A DNA stretch of 64,000 bases from Flavobacterium haoranii (GCF_009363055.1 NZ_CP045292.1:124001-188000), one strand, 5' to 3'; shown: positions 37,998-49,839, counted from the first letter of the stretch. Notes: generated from the sequence alone by a model not told the origin. Program-made: numbers and translations.

Positions 37998-40900
37998 ATG
38001 AGTCAAAAGGAAGTTTGGAAAAAATATATCATTGCACAATCCAAAATCTTAGAACATAAATCTAAACCCTTTGGAATTGACACAACAAAATCCGTTCAAC
38101 TTGACGGACTTAAATTGCATCTTACCATTGACCAAGAAATTTTTAAACAAGTATTTAAAAAAGAGGTTGAAAAAATTTTCAATATTCAAAACTTTGATTT
38201 TGAAAGTGGCTATATTCAGACAGATGTTACAAATACAACAAACATAACTACTGAACAGCTTAGTAAACTAAAAGAACTTGCTGAAATTTGTTACATTGAC
38301 TTTAATGAAAATCCTGTAATTGAAGGTACAATAACAGCACAAGAAAATTACAGCAAAGAAGAATTAAAAAATGTACTAGGGCAACTTCCAACAACCTATC
38401 ATTTCAAAAATTCAGGATTGATATTTTTAACCTTAGACGAATGGAAAAAAGCAAACCAAATCAAAGGGTTAAAATTCAATAAAAAAGTAGGAGCAGTATT
38501 TCCAATAAAACCATCCGTTTCTTTTTTAATTTCGACTTTTTACAGAAATATTAATATTTCGCAAGAGGGTAATAAAATAACAGTTATTGGGGAATTGCAT
38601 CAAATAATTCTGAACTTATTCGAAAAACATTTTGGTTTATCTGAACATGGAAATGAATTGATTTTCAGTTTTGAAAACACAGAAATTTTGAATAGTAGAG
38701 TTGGATATTTGAGAGAAAAAGGAATTTCACTTCCTAAACCAAAGGAAAATTGTCTTCATTTTAGTTACACCAAAAACTTTTACGAACAGCACGAATCAAG
38801 TATGGTTTTAGAAGCTACTAGGTTAAAACGTACTTTGAAAAAATATTTCCCAGATAATTTATTTAATTTTTCTTATAAATCAAAATATAAATTTGATAAT
38901 AGGAAATTTGAAAAAGGAATTGATGAATTAGAAAGAAATGATGAATTATTTTTGAATAGATTGTTTGCTGAGATACACGGAGAAAACTTTCAAATAAGCA
39001 AAACGCATAAAACAATTTCATTTGACTTTGAAACAGAAGAAGAATTAAACGAAAAACTAAATTTTATAAACTCATTCTCATTCTTTGAAATTTACAACAG
39101 AGAAGAAAACCACAAATATAAATTCAATATTAAGTTTGAAACAGGCTTACACGAATTACAAACATTTTTGAAAAAAGAATTTTCTAATCTGAATACAAAA
39201 CTTATTGCCAACGGTGAGAAGCTCATATTCCGACAATTTTATAAAACAGGAAATAAAATTGAAATTCTTGCAAGACTTCAAAATCAATTAGATGATTCTA
39301 TTGATCCGGAAACTTTCTACTATTCAATAAACGATACTTTTCAGGAAAAATATCTTTGTGAGGAAAATTTTGATTTGAAAGTTGAACAAGAAGAAGAAAA
39401 ACTTTCAAAACTATTAAGAGAAGAATTTTATTTTGGAAATCCAAAAGAAAAATTATATTTAGGAAAATTACAAAAAGTAGATTATCCCGATTTGTATTTT
39501 GTAGTTGATGAAGAACGAATTGAAGAAGTAAAAGAAAATCTTGAAGAAAAAAAGTAAAAGCCATTTTTCCTGACTTAAAAGGTGAAAAGGATAAAATTAA
39601 ACGTTTAGAGGATACTATTTTAAAACTTGATTCAGCAGAAAAATTGCCAAACGACAATGCGAAAGCATTTTTATATGATTCATCACAAGTCAAAAGCATT
39701 GAAAATATAGAGTATTTGTTAAATAAAAAGAGTGAAGAATGGCAAGATTTTGAAAGTAATCTCTTTTCAAAAACATTAAACGAATCGCAAAAACAAGCGG
39801 TTTATAAATCGCTTTATGCAGAAGAATTAGCTTTAATTCAAGGTCCTCCTGGAACTGGTAAATCAACGGCAATTGCTGAAATAATTTGGCAACATATAAG
39901 AAAAGAGCCTAGACAAAAAATTCTTTTAACTTCTGAAACAAATCTTGCTGTTGACAATGCTATTGACAGATTAAAAAATGGAGAAAACAATGTTGTAAAG
40001 CCTATTCGTTTTGGCAATACTGAAAACTTAGAGTCGGAAGGTTATTTTTATTCACTTGAAGCTATTGAAGATTGGCAAAAAAGCCATTCTACACAAAGCA
40101 ACACTGTTTCGCATTGGATAAACAATATTGCTAACAGAATTTCAAATCATGACGATGAACAAATTGATTTGGCATTAGGAAAATGGAAAAACTATTTACA
40201 AAAGCCAAATAATGAAACTAAAAAACTTTTTGCAGACAAATATTTGGAGTATGTGAATTTGATTGGTGCAACAGGTAGTTCAATCGGAAAATTAAACTCT
40301 GAAAACAAATGGACTTCGTTTTTCCGTTCTTACTTAAATGTGTTTGAGAAAAAACATTTTGAAAACAAAAACTATGATGTTTTAAATCGCACAAACATAA
40401 ATTTTGATACTGTAATTATGGACGAAGCAAGTAAAGCGACACCGCCCGAACTTGCTTTGCCTGTTTTGTATGGAAAAAAATCCATTATCGTAGGCGACCA
40501 CAGACAATTACCGCCAATGATTGACGGAGAGGAAATCAAAGATTTATTGGTTTCGATTGGCGAAAAGGAATTAGCTAAAACACTTTCGCATAAAGAATTT
40601 GAAACATCGCAGTTTGAACGATTATTTGTAAACATTGATGAAAGCATAAAAGGAACATTTGACACACAATACAGAATGCACCCAGCAATCAATGAAGCAA
40701 TTTCACAGTTTTACAAAAATGACGGTGGTTTGAATTGCGGTTTGCCATTAGAAGAAACGTATCACAATTCATTTGACAAATGGGATTCAAGGTATCACGG
40801 TTTACAATTCAAGAACATCATTGCACCTGAAACGCATACAATTTGGGTAAATGTAACAACACCCGAAATTCAAGAAGGAACATCAAGAGTAAATTTTGGC

Positions 40901-41419
40901 GAAATTGAAGCGATTGACAACATTTTGGTTGTCCTCAAAAACAGCGAAGGAAAAAATGAGTTTGACAAATGGCTTTCAAATAAAAGCTTGGAAGAAAAGC
41001 AAATCGGATTGATTAGTTTTTACGGAAAGCAAATTCATTACATCAACAAAATGCTAAAAGAAAAACATAGTGAAACGCCAATTCGGTTGAGTACGGTAGA
41101 TAGATTTCAAGGAATGGAACGGAATATCATTATTGTTTCAATGGTGCGAAGCAACAAATTGGCATCTTTTCAAGGTCAACAACCCGATGAAATTTATGGC
41201 GAATTAGGTTATCCGTTGCAAGAAAGTTTAGGTTTTGCAGAATCGCCAAACCGTTTAAATGTTGCTTTGTCAAGAGCAAGACGATTGCTTATTGTTGTTG
41301 GTAATAGCGAACATTTTTGCCGAAAAGATATTTACAAAAACGTTTTTGAAACCATTCAACAAAACGGAAAAATAATTAGTGCAGAAGAATTACAAAACGC
41401 AGTTGAACAAAATGGATAA
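37998..41419 (+). pseudogene. SF1B (Upf1-like) helicase with large N-terminal domain, frameshifted
   Basis: Frame 1 (37998-39557) gives 519 residues of unrecognised sequence; frame 2 carries the motor. Adding one A to the A7 run at 39547-39553 joins them (EEKKVKAIFPDLKG), giving about 1,140 aa. The motor has a Q-motif (LNESQKQAVYKSL), Walker A LIQGPPGTGKST (about 614), VIMDEASKATPPELALP (DExx), VGDHRQLPPM, DTQYRMHP, TVDRFQGMERN and NVALSRARRLLIVVGN, the full Upf1/Dna2-type set. It probably unwinds DNA or RNA. The downstream DarT fusion overlaps it by 8 nt, so the two proteins should be made together. Confidence 0.87.
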
Positions 41420-44400
41420 TATTAAAATACCATACGCAACATTTCCGTTTGAATGGACAGTCAAATCCACTTCTCACCAAATTCAGTATAGAAAGGCTTT
41501 TAATATCAATGAAATTGATGAAGTGTTTTGCTCAATTATCAATGCAAAAGGTAATGAAATAAATTTTTCAGAATTGGGAACTCTGTTAGGTTTCAATTTA
41601 CAGGATTTGGCTGAAAAAGATATTCTGAACATTTACTTAAACGGACTTACAGAATACAACCTAATTGAAATTGATAAGGAAGAAATTAAACTAACTGACT
41701 TTGGACAAGAAGCGTTACAAAGTAAATTAAAATACAAATACTACTTTGCAACAACAGAATTATTTGAAAATCAAACCGCAACAGGCGAGAAATTTGATTT
41801 TTCTTTCAAAAGTGTTTTTGATTTAGAAAACAGATTGTCAAGTTGTAATAAAATTGATATTGAAGAATCAGAATACTTTGAAAAGAAACAAAAACTTCAA
41901 TTTCAGCTTTTCGGAAACGATATTTACAAAGGCGAAATAGTTGAACTTTACGAATGCGAACCAAGAATAAATTACAAAAGCGTTCCGCTACAATGCGAAG
42001 TAACTAAAATTGAGAATTCGTTTCAACTTTCAATTTTCAAATCGGGAGCAAACAAACCCGACATTCAATTTTTAATAGACTTAACTGAAAACGCTGAATT
42101 AAAAAGTGTGTTGCTTAGAAAAGGAATGTATCATCACATTCTTGCAGAGAAAAGTTCTATTTCCAAGCAAGACATTGAAGCGTATCTTGATTTGTGGAAT
42201 TGGAAAGAGTTGGCAGAAAATCCGAAAGTAGATTGGAACGATAAAAACGTTTTTGAATTGTTCCGTGAAAACGGAGACGGAAGTATTTGGAGCATACTTT
42301 CAGAAAAAGCACCAATTAAAAGTATTAAATCTGTAATTCAGATATACGCTGAATATTGGAATTGGACAATACTAACAGAAAGATTTGACGACAATTTCAT
42401 TAAAGAACAAATTGAAACCTTTGATTGGGATTTTGAAGAACTTTCATACAAAGAATCCAAACTTGTTACCTCGTTACTTTCAAATTCAAAACTCAGAGAG
42501 AAAGATTGGGATTGGAATTACTTGTCAAAAAATTTACCTGACAAATTTATTGAAGATAGAATTGAAGATTTTCCTTGGGATTTTTATGTGATTACTGAAA
42601 GTAAGAATGAAGTTTTCAAAAATACCTTTATTAAGTACCGTGATAAGCTTGAAACACTAATTTCTAAAAATTGGAATTGGCAATTCATTTCGGAAGAAAT
42701 CAATCTTAATTTTCTACACAAAAACATTTCAGGACTTGCAAGCAAAGTAATTTGGGAAACTGTTTTAAATCGTTTTTTTAGTAATGAAGGAATAACAGCA
42801 AAATGTCTAAAAGATGAATCATTTGAAACGCTTTTAATACAATATTTGCCAGAAAATTTTATTATTGCTCATCAAAAATATATTTGGACATTGGACTTGA
42901 TAGACTTTTTTGAAAAGCAAAGTTTAATTCAATGGGAAACTCAATCTTATATTCAAGGATTTGATACAAACGAAAATGTTGTATGGAGTAAATCTATTTT
43001 TCAAAAGTATCACAATCGCATAATGACTGAAAGTGGTTTTTTGAATGTAAGCCGACAAATTTCTGATTACAAATTAATAACCGAATTCCCTTGTTTTACA
43101 TGGAATTGGCAAGGAATTTCACAAAATAAAAATCTAATTAGCAACGCAACATTTGTTGAAAATGCTTTTAAGGGTAAGTTTTCATTTTCAAATAATCTGA
43201 TATGGAATGAAATCTTGCAACAATCAAATTTGAGTGTTGATTTTTGGAATAAACATTTAGAAGCGTTTTTCAACATAACAGAAAGTGAAAAGCATCTTGC
43301 ATTTTGGCATTTGCTAACGCAAAAAGAAAGCATTGATTTTATTTTTGAAAACTATCATTTCCCTTGGGATTGGAGTTTTATCACCCAAATCAGTTCAGCC
43401 GAAACTATTTTTGACAGTTTTGAAAATGAAGAATTAGCCGAAAAATGGAATTGGGAAATAGCGACCAAGAAACTTGATAAAGAAACCATTCTTGACTACA
43501 TAGAAGATTTAACACGTTATATTGATTGGAAATACCTAATAAACGAAGTCTTTGAAGTTGAAAAAGAACTATTATTGAAAAAAGAACTTCCGAGAATTTC
43601 TGCTTGTATATCAGTTTTGAATCCTGAAGACAGAAAAGAAATTTGGAAAGTTTTAACGGCAAAATATCCATTTGAAACTCTTTTCAACTATGTTGAATTA
43701 ACCAAACAATTAGAAGAGTTTGAATGGGATTGGGATTTTATTTCCAATCATCAACTTTTTCCAACAGATATTAGAACTCTTAATCAGTTCAAAGAAAGAA
43801 TTAATTGGGCTATTTTATCTGAAAGTAAAGCCATTCAACAAAAATTTAATCCAGATAGTTGGGATGATGGCAATCAATGGTTCAGTAACATTGACCGTTA
43901 TTTACAAAAATTTAAAAACAATTGGGATTGGCAAAATTTATCCCGTAACAGAAATATCAATTACAATAGGTCTTTATTAAAGAAATACAAAACTGAAAAT
44001 TGGGATTGGAATTATTTGACTGAATTTGGTGGATTTCTAATTGAACAGAAAAGAGATAGGGGCAACAAAAACTATTTAGAAGAAGTTATAAAACAATTTT
44101 CAAAAATAAAATTTGAAATACTTTCAAAACGGAAGGACATTATAATTGACAGTAAGTTAATTCTTGAATTGAGAGACAAAAATTGGGATTGGCAGGTTCT
44201 ATCGGAAAACGAAAAAACAGAAATTTCGAATGAACTAATTATTGAATTAAAAAACAAGAATTGGAATTGGCAGGCACTATCAAAAGAAAAAAAATGAGTT
44301 CAGTAATGATATACTTTTACAATTATTAGACAAAGATTGGGATTGGAATTATTTATCTGGAAACGTTAATCTTGAATTTAACGCTGAATTTATTGAAAAA

Positions 44401-45798
44401 ACAAAAGCTAAATCATGGAATTGGAAATCAGTTTCACGACATAAATCATTCATTCCAACAGTAGAAATACTAACGCTTACCAAAGAATTTAATTTGGATT
44501 GGGAATACTTATCAAAACATTCAAGCCTAATTCCAACCAAAGAAATACTTGCCAAATTTGAAAACAAATGGCATTGGAAAAGTATTACAGAAAATTCCCA
44601 AATCAATTTTACAGATATTGATTTTGTTGAGCGTTTTGTCGACAAATGGAATTGGTATTTTATATGTGAATCAGGTAAATTGACTTTGAATAATAAAATT
44701 CTAAATAAGTTCAAAGATTTTTTAGATTGGAATTTGATTTCTTCAAATACAAATTTAAATTTTACAATAGATATTATTCAAGAGTTTAAACAGTTTTGGA
44801 ATTGGACTGCACTCAAAGAAAATAAACGAGTTGAAGAACTTTTAGGGAGCTATGTTGCAGATGAATTAAACAAAAACGCAACTTTAAACTTCATTGATAA
44901 AATTGAACAACAACGGTCTAAATGGAAAGGAAGTATTTATCACTTTTCACATATTGACAATGCAGTCGAAATAATAAAAAACAGAAAAATTCAAAGTAGA
45001 AATAGAGCAAAAATACAAGGTGATGCTGCAGGAAATGTTGTTCATCGGAGAGGCGATGCTCACGATTATGCACGTTTTTATTTTAGACCGCAAACACCAA
45101 CGCAGTTTTATAATGAGTTCTTAGGTAAAAACCAAACGGACAAGTTTTTTGAAAAGGCAAGAAATTTAGGTTTTCCAAAATGTCCAATTCCAATATTTTT
45201 TAGGTTTTCATTGAAAGAAGTTCTTTTTAAGAATGAGAAAAAATGTTGTGTAAGCAATGGAAATATGCAAAAAAATGCAACACAATTTAAACCTGTTGAT
45301 CAGATGTTAGACAAGTTCAATTTTCAATATTTGTATTCTGATATAGAAGATGATTTAGAAAACTATATGAACTATTCCCAACAAGAATTTTTAGTTAAAG
45401 ATGAACTTTCTTTTCAAGACTTGTTCGATTTTGAGATTGTTTGTTCATCGGAATCAGACAGGACACTACTCATAAATTTAATAGGAAATGAGCATAAAGG
45501 CATTATTTCAAAAATTATAGTAGATAGAAGTTTTTATAACAATGAAAATCCAAGGGTGAGAATTGAAGAAGAAGATTCAGAACTACATGTTTCAACTGAT
45601 TTTAATGGAAACGGTTATTTTGTTTTAAATGTAAATAATGACATTAAAGAAATTGAAATTATTTCTGGAAATGTAAGCAAAATAGAAAAGGACAAAATTA
45701 TTTTCAATTCTTATGTATCTCTTGGAAATGTAAAACAAAAAATACAATTAAACTTTATTGATGAATCAAACAGAAATTGGTTTATTTATTTAAAATAA
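41412..45798 (+). pseudogene. Giant Trp-repeat protein with C-terminal DarT-like DNA ADP-ribosyltransferase, frameshifted
   Basis: I choose ATG 41412 (MDNIKIPYATF), overlapping the helicase stop by 8 nt. About 1,460 aa once one A is removed from the A8 run at 44287-44294 (SKEKNEFSND). Residues about 250-1160 hold roughly 30 repeats of about 26-40 residues with a W-D/N-W-x-x-L-S core (DWDWNYLSKN, NWNWQALSKE, KWHWKSITEN), likely a helical solenoid. From about 1174 a DarT-like domain follows: IYHFSHIDNAVEIIKNRKI, DAHDYARFYFRPQTPTQFY and YSQQEFLVKDELSF, with Glu as the likely catalytic residue. DarT modifies thymidine in single-stranded DNA. A beta-rich tail of about 110 residues ends the protein. 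Confidence 0.85.
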
Positions 45799-45844
45799 TA
45801 AGCTTCAAATTTGTTTTAACTTTATAAATTATACAGAACAGAAA

Positions 45845-46509
45845 ATGGCAATAAAACATATTAATGGCAATATTTTTAATTCAAAGTGTCAAACAATTGT
45901 AAACACTGTGAATTGTGTTGGTGTAATGGGAAAAGGAATTGCGTTGGTGCATAAACTTCGTTATCCAAAAATGTATGAAGAATATAAAATACACTGTAAA
46001 AGCAAACTAATAAAAACTGGTATATTATGGCTTTATACCAAACAAGAAAATGCACCTTGGATTTTGAGTTTTCCAACTAAATTTCATTGGAAATACCCAA
46101 GTAAAATGGAGTGGATTGAACAAGGGTTACAAAAATTTGTAGAAACATATGAGAAAAAGGAATTACTTCAATTGCTTTTCCTTTGCTTGGAACTCACAAT
46201 GGTGGTTTAGATACGAACGAAGTCAAACGACTTATGGACGAGTATTTAGGAAAATGTTCTATAGACATTGAAATTTACGACTACGATCCAAATGCACCTG
46301 ATGATTTGTTCGAATCATTTAAAGCAAAATGGTTGTCATTAGATGAAAAAACAATCAAAGCAGAAACAGGTATACAACCACAATACGCTAAAAAAATATC
46401 AGAGATAATTCAAAGCGGTGAAATAAATTCTATGATTGCGTTGGCAAACTATGACGGTATTGGAGAAAAAACATTAGAAAAAGCATTTGGTTACATTTTA
46501 AACGCCTAA
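45845..46509 (+). pseudogene. darG: DarG-like macrodomain antitoxin, frameshifted
   Basis: Frame 1 begins IKHINGNIFNSKCQTIVNTV then NCVGVMGKGIALVHKLRYP, the macrodomain ADP-ribose loop. After VETYEKK it leaves frame. Adding one A to the A5 run at 46154-46158 gives KKGITSIAFPLLGTHNGGLD and continues to 46509, about 221 aa. The C-terminal segment includes QPQYAKKISEIIQSGEI, as in other DarG-type proteins. DarG removes ADP-ribose from DNA and shields the host from DarT. It follows the DarT fusion by 46 nt, in the standard toxin-antitoxin order. The missing base would leave the toxin unneutralised if real. Confidence 0.87.
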
Positions 46510-46541
46510 AAATAAATACGTAATTATTAAACTTAATTATC

Positions 46542-47699
46542 ATGAATTTTAATGAACGAATTGAAAACATTTGCAATAAAGTTCCATTTTTTATTCCATT
46601 GTACAATGCTCGTGTAAGGCATTATGTTATAAAACAGCATATACTAAATGTTTATAATCAATTTCAAAAATATTTTAGCAAGAGCTTTGAAAAAAATGAA
46701 ATGGAATGGTTCGTATTATTTTTGCTTTTGCACGACATAGGAAAATCTATAGCTTATAAAAAGGGTAATATAAACAATCAAATTATTGAAACAATTATAT
46801 TGCTTGAACAATATGCTTCTGATTTAGATATATCAAAAGAAAATTTAGTAATATTCAATGCTCTTTTAAGGTCTAGTCTAATAGGTAAATATATGGAATC
46901 AAAAATTTCATTGAATGATACATATGATAACATTGTTGAACAAAGTAAAGTTGCCGATATGTCAATTGATAGGTTTTTTTATTTTTTATCGGTTTATTAC
47001 CAATGTGACGTAGCTAGTTATACTGGCGATGCAGGTGGCATTCCATATTTAGAGCATTTGTTTGATTATAAAAATGGACAAAAAGTATACTGTGAAGAAA
47101 CCAAATTATTAAAATTTTCCGAAGTTTATACTTCAAAATATAATGAACTTTCTAAGAAGATAAAAGAAGAATATAGACTTGAGGACAACAAATACAAAAC
47201 TGAAATTCCAATTCAATCAAATCTAAAAATTGTTGGTAAAATAGACCTTTCAAAATTTGAAAAGTCAAAAAAAGAAATTGTGAATAATAAAGAAAATATT
47301 TATATAATAGATACTAATGTTTTTGTTGATTACCCAGATATAATTTCGAAAATTGATGAAAAATATAGTGTAGTTATCTCTGCAAAAGTGATAGACGAAT
47401 TAGATTATTTAAAAGTTTCATTAACTGAAGAACAAAAACGGAATGTACAAAAGGCTTTGAGATTAATTAACGAAAGTATAGATAAACGTGGTATAAAAAT
47501 GGATATTGCAGATTTATCATTACTCCCAAATGATTTTAATAAAAAGACACCTGATAATTTGATTTTAACAGTTGCACTAAAATACAAAGAAGAAAACCCA
47601 ATTATCTTAACTTCTGATAATGGTTTACAAATCAAGTCCAAGGGCTTAGGTGTAACTACAATTACATTAAAAGAATTTTTAAAACAAAGAAAATATTAA
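46542..47699 (+). CDS. HD-domain and PIN-domain fusion protein
   Basis: 385 aa. The N-terminal half is helical with an HD-type metal motif, FVLLHDIGKSIAYKKG-like (LLLHDIGKS near 58-66). The C-terminal half is a PIN nuclease: IYIIDTNVFVDYPDI (about 253-267), VISAKVIDELDYLK, and NLILTVALKYKEENPIILTS with the later acidic residues (D in LTSDNGLQIKS). PIN domains cleave RNA; HD domains hydrolyse phosphoesters. It is 32 nt after darG and so probably in the same operon, possibly as a second effector or a cleaner of nucleotide products. I have not seen this fusion described with DarTG. Confidence 0.75.
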   Translation: MNFNERIENICNKVPFFIPLYNARVRHYVIKQHILNVYNQFQKYFSKSFEKNEMEWFVLFLLLHDIGKSIAYKKGNINNQIIETIILLEQYASDLDISKENLVIFNALLRSSLIGKYMESKISLNDTYDNIVEQSKVADMSIDRFFYFLSVYYQCDVASYTGDAGGIPYLEHLFDYKNGQKVYCEETKLLKFSEVYTSKYNELSKKIKEEYRLEDNKYKTEIPIQSNLKIVGKIDLSKFEKSKKEIVNNKENIYIIDTNVFVDYPDIISKIDEKYSVVISAKVIDELDYLKVSLTEEQKRNVQKALRLINESIDKRGIKMDIADLSLLPNDFNKKTPDNLILTVALKYKEENPIILTSDNGLQIKSKGLGVTTITLKEFLKQRKY

Positions 47700-47733
47700 A
47701 TTATTGTAAATAAACTTTTATTATTAAGATAAA

Positions 47734-48054
47734 ATGGGAAACATCTTAGTATCATTATGTCGCTCTTGTGGTTTCAAGAACGAATTCAGAATCGGCGGCG
47801 GTAGATTCAATTATCAAACCTATTGTCCTGTTCCTGCTATTAATAAAGAATCATTAGAATTTGAACAAATAAATTATTACGAACACAAGAATTCTGATAA
47901 GTATTTATTCTATTCTGATGCCGCTTTAAAAGGTGAAAACAAGAATGATAGAACTATCAATAATTTTGATTTATACTTCAATGAGGAAGGAAATTATTGT
48001 CCAAATTGTAAAAACAAAACCCTAGCTTTTAGAGTTACAAAATATCTCGATTAA
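47734..48054 (+). CDS. Small zinc-ribbon protein
   Basis: 106 aa with two Cys pairs, LCRSCGFKN near the start (residues about 9-12) and YCPNCKNKT near the end (about 88-91), as in a split zinc ribbon. Otherwise not recognised. It follows the HD-PIN gene by 34 nt and precedes another Cys-rich gene by 11 nt. Confidence 0.6.
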   Translation: MGNILVSLCRSCGFKNEFRIGGGRFNYQTYCPVPAINKESLEFEQINYYEHKNSDKYLFYSDAALKGENKNDRTINNFDLYFNEEGNYCPNCKNKTLAFRVTKYLD

Positions 48055-48065
48055 ATTTTTATAAT

Positions 48066-48545
48066 ATGAAAAACGATAAAAAAAACCTTTTAAAAAAATT
48101 AGAAGAAAACTTTGATGTAATTCATATTAAAAACTCTGTAAGAGAAACAATACTTGATAGCTTTTTAAATATGAATATTCCATATTTAGAAAATCTACTA
48201 CCTGAGTCCTGTCATATGCATAAAGATTACAAAACTTTATTTTTAAATGAAATAGAAATAATTTTTAATAGATGTAAAGAATTGGGTGATAGTTATTTTA
48301 TTAAACAATCCTCTAAATGCTGTGGTGAAAATTGTTATAAAGCTAGAAATTCATTCCTTTTGATAGGAAATAATTCAAAATATGCTTTCAATCTAATCCT
48401 TATTGAAGATTTAAAAGAAGATAATTATTGTCATTATGCTATTTGTAGATTTTTTTCATGTAATACAATTCAAAATTACACCATCTTGGATGAAACGGTA
48501 AATTATTGCTTTACTAATCAAGAAATAGATGATATTCCATTTTAA
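48066..48545 (+). CDS. Cys-rich hypothetical protein
   Basis: 159 aa, not recognised. It has a central cluster (SSKCCGENCYKARNSFLLIG) and further Cys at the C-terminus (YCHYAICRFFSCNTI), so metal binding is plausible. No membrane segment. It is the last gene of the rightward run before the 871-nt non-coding stretch. Confidence 0.55.
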   Translation: MKNDKKNLLKKLEENFDVIHIKNSVRETILDSFLNMNIPYLENLLPESCHMHKDYKTLFLNEIEIIFNRCKELGDSYFIKQSSKCCGENCYKARNSFLLIGNNSKYAFNLILIEDLKEDNYCHYAICRFFSCNTIQNYTILDETVNYCFTNQEIDDIPF

Positions 48546-49416
48546 TAGATAAAATTTAAATCTAAAAAGTTTATCTCTGTCTCTTTGTAACGGCGATAAT
48601 CACCGCAATGAATCAAATCTGCAAACTATACAAAACCTATTAAATTAGTAAAGCAATCAAGCGGTCTCACTCCTTATTTCACTTTGTTCCGTTCGGCTGT
48701 TCCAGTCAGTCGTGCCTCCTTCCGTTCCACAGTACACAAATAAAAAAGCAGTAAATAAGCTATCAAGCCCATTTCCTGCTTTTACATATTGTCCTCATCT
48801 TCACACGTTCAAGGGCGTCGTTCGTCGGGGCTAGTATGTCCATAGCAGCAGCTTCCTTTTAGTCAGCTCCTACTTTATGTCCATCGCCCCTTGTGTTATG
48901 GGCGGTTGCTCCCTGTTCGTTCAGTACTCCCTGACAAGTGTGGCAAAGCCACAATTTGATAGTCTGATAACACTTCGTGTTACAACAGGGTTATGCTTTC
49001 AGCACACTGCCCCACTTTGCTCCGCGTCCTCACTTCGTTCCTTCTTGTCCGCATATTGTGTCGCAGGCCTCCTCACATTGCCGCAACACCGCCATCACGC
49101 TCCTCAGTCATTTCAAAAAGCTATTTATATACTTTACGTGCTAACGCTTTTTTCATGCCTTGCGGTGCTTAGGGGTGTTAGATTGCTATACAAAACCTCG
49201 TTATTCAAAACAAAAAAGAGTAAAAAAAGAAAACAAAGATTTGTTCCAGGTATTCAAAAAAGCAAGTTCAAGCCCTTCGGGTTTCTATTGAAAATCTTGC
49301 TTTTTTGAAACCTTCCACAGGAAGTAAAGGCTTTCTTTTTTTTCCTTTTTCTTTTCGAAAAAACAATTGTAAAGGATGAAGGAACTGAAGAAGAGCTAAC
49401 CTTTAATTCTTTTAGT
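48546..49416. other. Non-coding 'head' region, copy 2
   Basis: 871 nt with no gene I can support. The 143-aa frame at 48877-49308 is rich in Ser, Leu and Cys with no family character and runs into the conserved stem. The left 600 nt are not similar to copy 1 by eye. The right end (about 49213-49400) matches 11994-12250: a 14-bp stem (49253-49266 with 49296-49309) and a pyrimidine-rich ctttcttttttttcc tract, then the DUF6943-like gene. Confidence 0.6.
49253..49309. repeat. Conserved stem ahead of DUF6943-like gene, copy 2
   Basis: ttcaaaaaagcaag (49253-49266) pairs with cttgcttttttgaa (49296-49309). The inner hairpin gcccttcgggt lies in the loop. It has the same arms as 12035-12179 but a much shorter loop. 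Confidence 0.6.
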
Positions 49417-49839
49417 ATGACAAATTTTATCGTTAAAAGCCACGTAATCGGAAAAACCTATGAAAAACCGCATTTCTTTGTATTAAACAAAGGATTAAAT
49501 AGCGGAAAACCACAAAACGAACCCTTTACAAATTCCTTTGTAATCATCTTCCAAAATAAAGCTGACAAAGAAGACATATTTTGGATAGCTGCAAGTTTAT
49601 GGAAATCAAAATTCTGGATGCCTTATTTGCGAGGTTCCGTTATTCCATTTTTAGCCCTACACGAGTTCAAAAAAGAGTTTTTCCCAAAAGTAACGCGTTT
49701 ACTCCAAGAGTATGAACAACATCAAAAAAATGTAAAAGCCTTACAACTATTACATCAACAAGAAACACATTATACAAAGAACCTTAAACTTATCAATGAA
49801 CTTCGTAATACTATTTTATTAAAGTATAGAACAAAATAA
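49417..49839 (+). CDS. DUF6943-like protein, intact copy
   Basis: 140 aa, paralogue of the frameshifted gene at 12380. Conserved centre: KPHFFVLNKGLNSGKPQNEP, TNSFVIIFQNKADKEDIFWI and WKSKFWMPYLRGSVIPF. A helical tail follows (TRLLQEYEQHQKNVKALQLL). No signal peptide or membrane segment. Function is unknown. Both copies stand directly behind a conserved hairpin and in front of variable cargo genes, so the protein may belong to the carrier element rather than to the cargo. Confidence 0.75.
   Translation: MTNFIVKSHVIGKTYEKPHFFVLNKGLNSGKPQNEPFTNSFVIIFQNKADKEDIFWIAASLWKSKFWMPYLRGSVIPFLALHEFKKEFFPKVTRLLQEYEQHQKNVKALQLLHQQETHYTKNLKLINELRNTILLKYRTK

Noticed and set aside
41379..41411. Upstream start for the Trp-repeat gene
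   Set aside because: The extension lies within the helicase coding sequence, and ATG 41412 gives the usual stop-start overlap.
46183..46509. 108-aa frame as a separate gene after the macrodomain ORF
   Set aside because: It is the second half of the same macrodomain (FPLLGTHNGGLD), separated by a missing base.
48877..49308. 143-aa open frame in the non-coding region
   Set aside because: Composition is odd (Ser, Leu and Cys-rich), no family motif, no ribosome-binding site, and it runs through the conserved hairpin at 49253.
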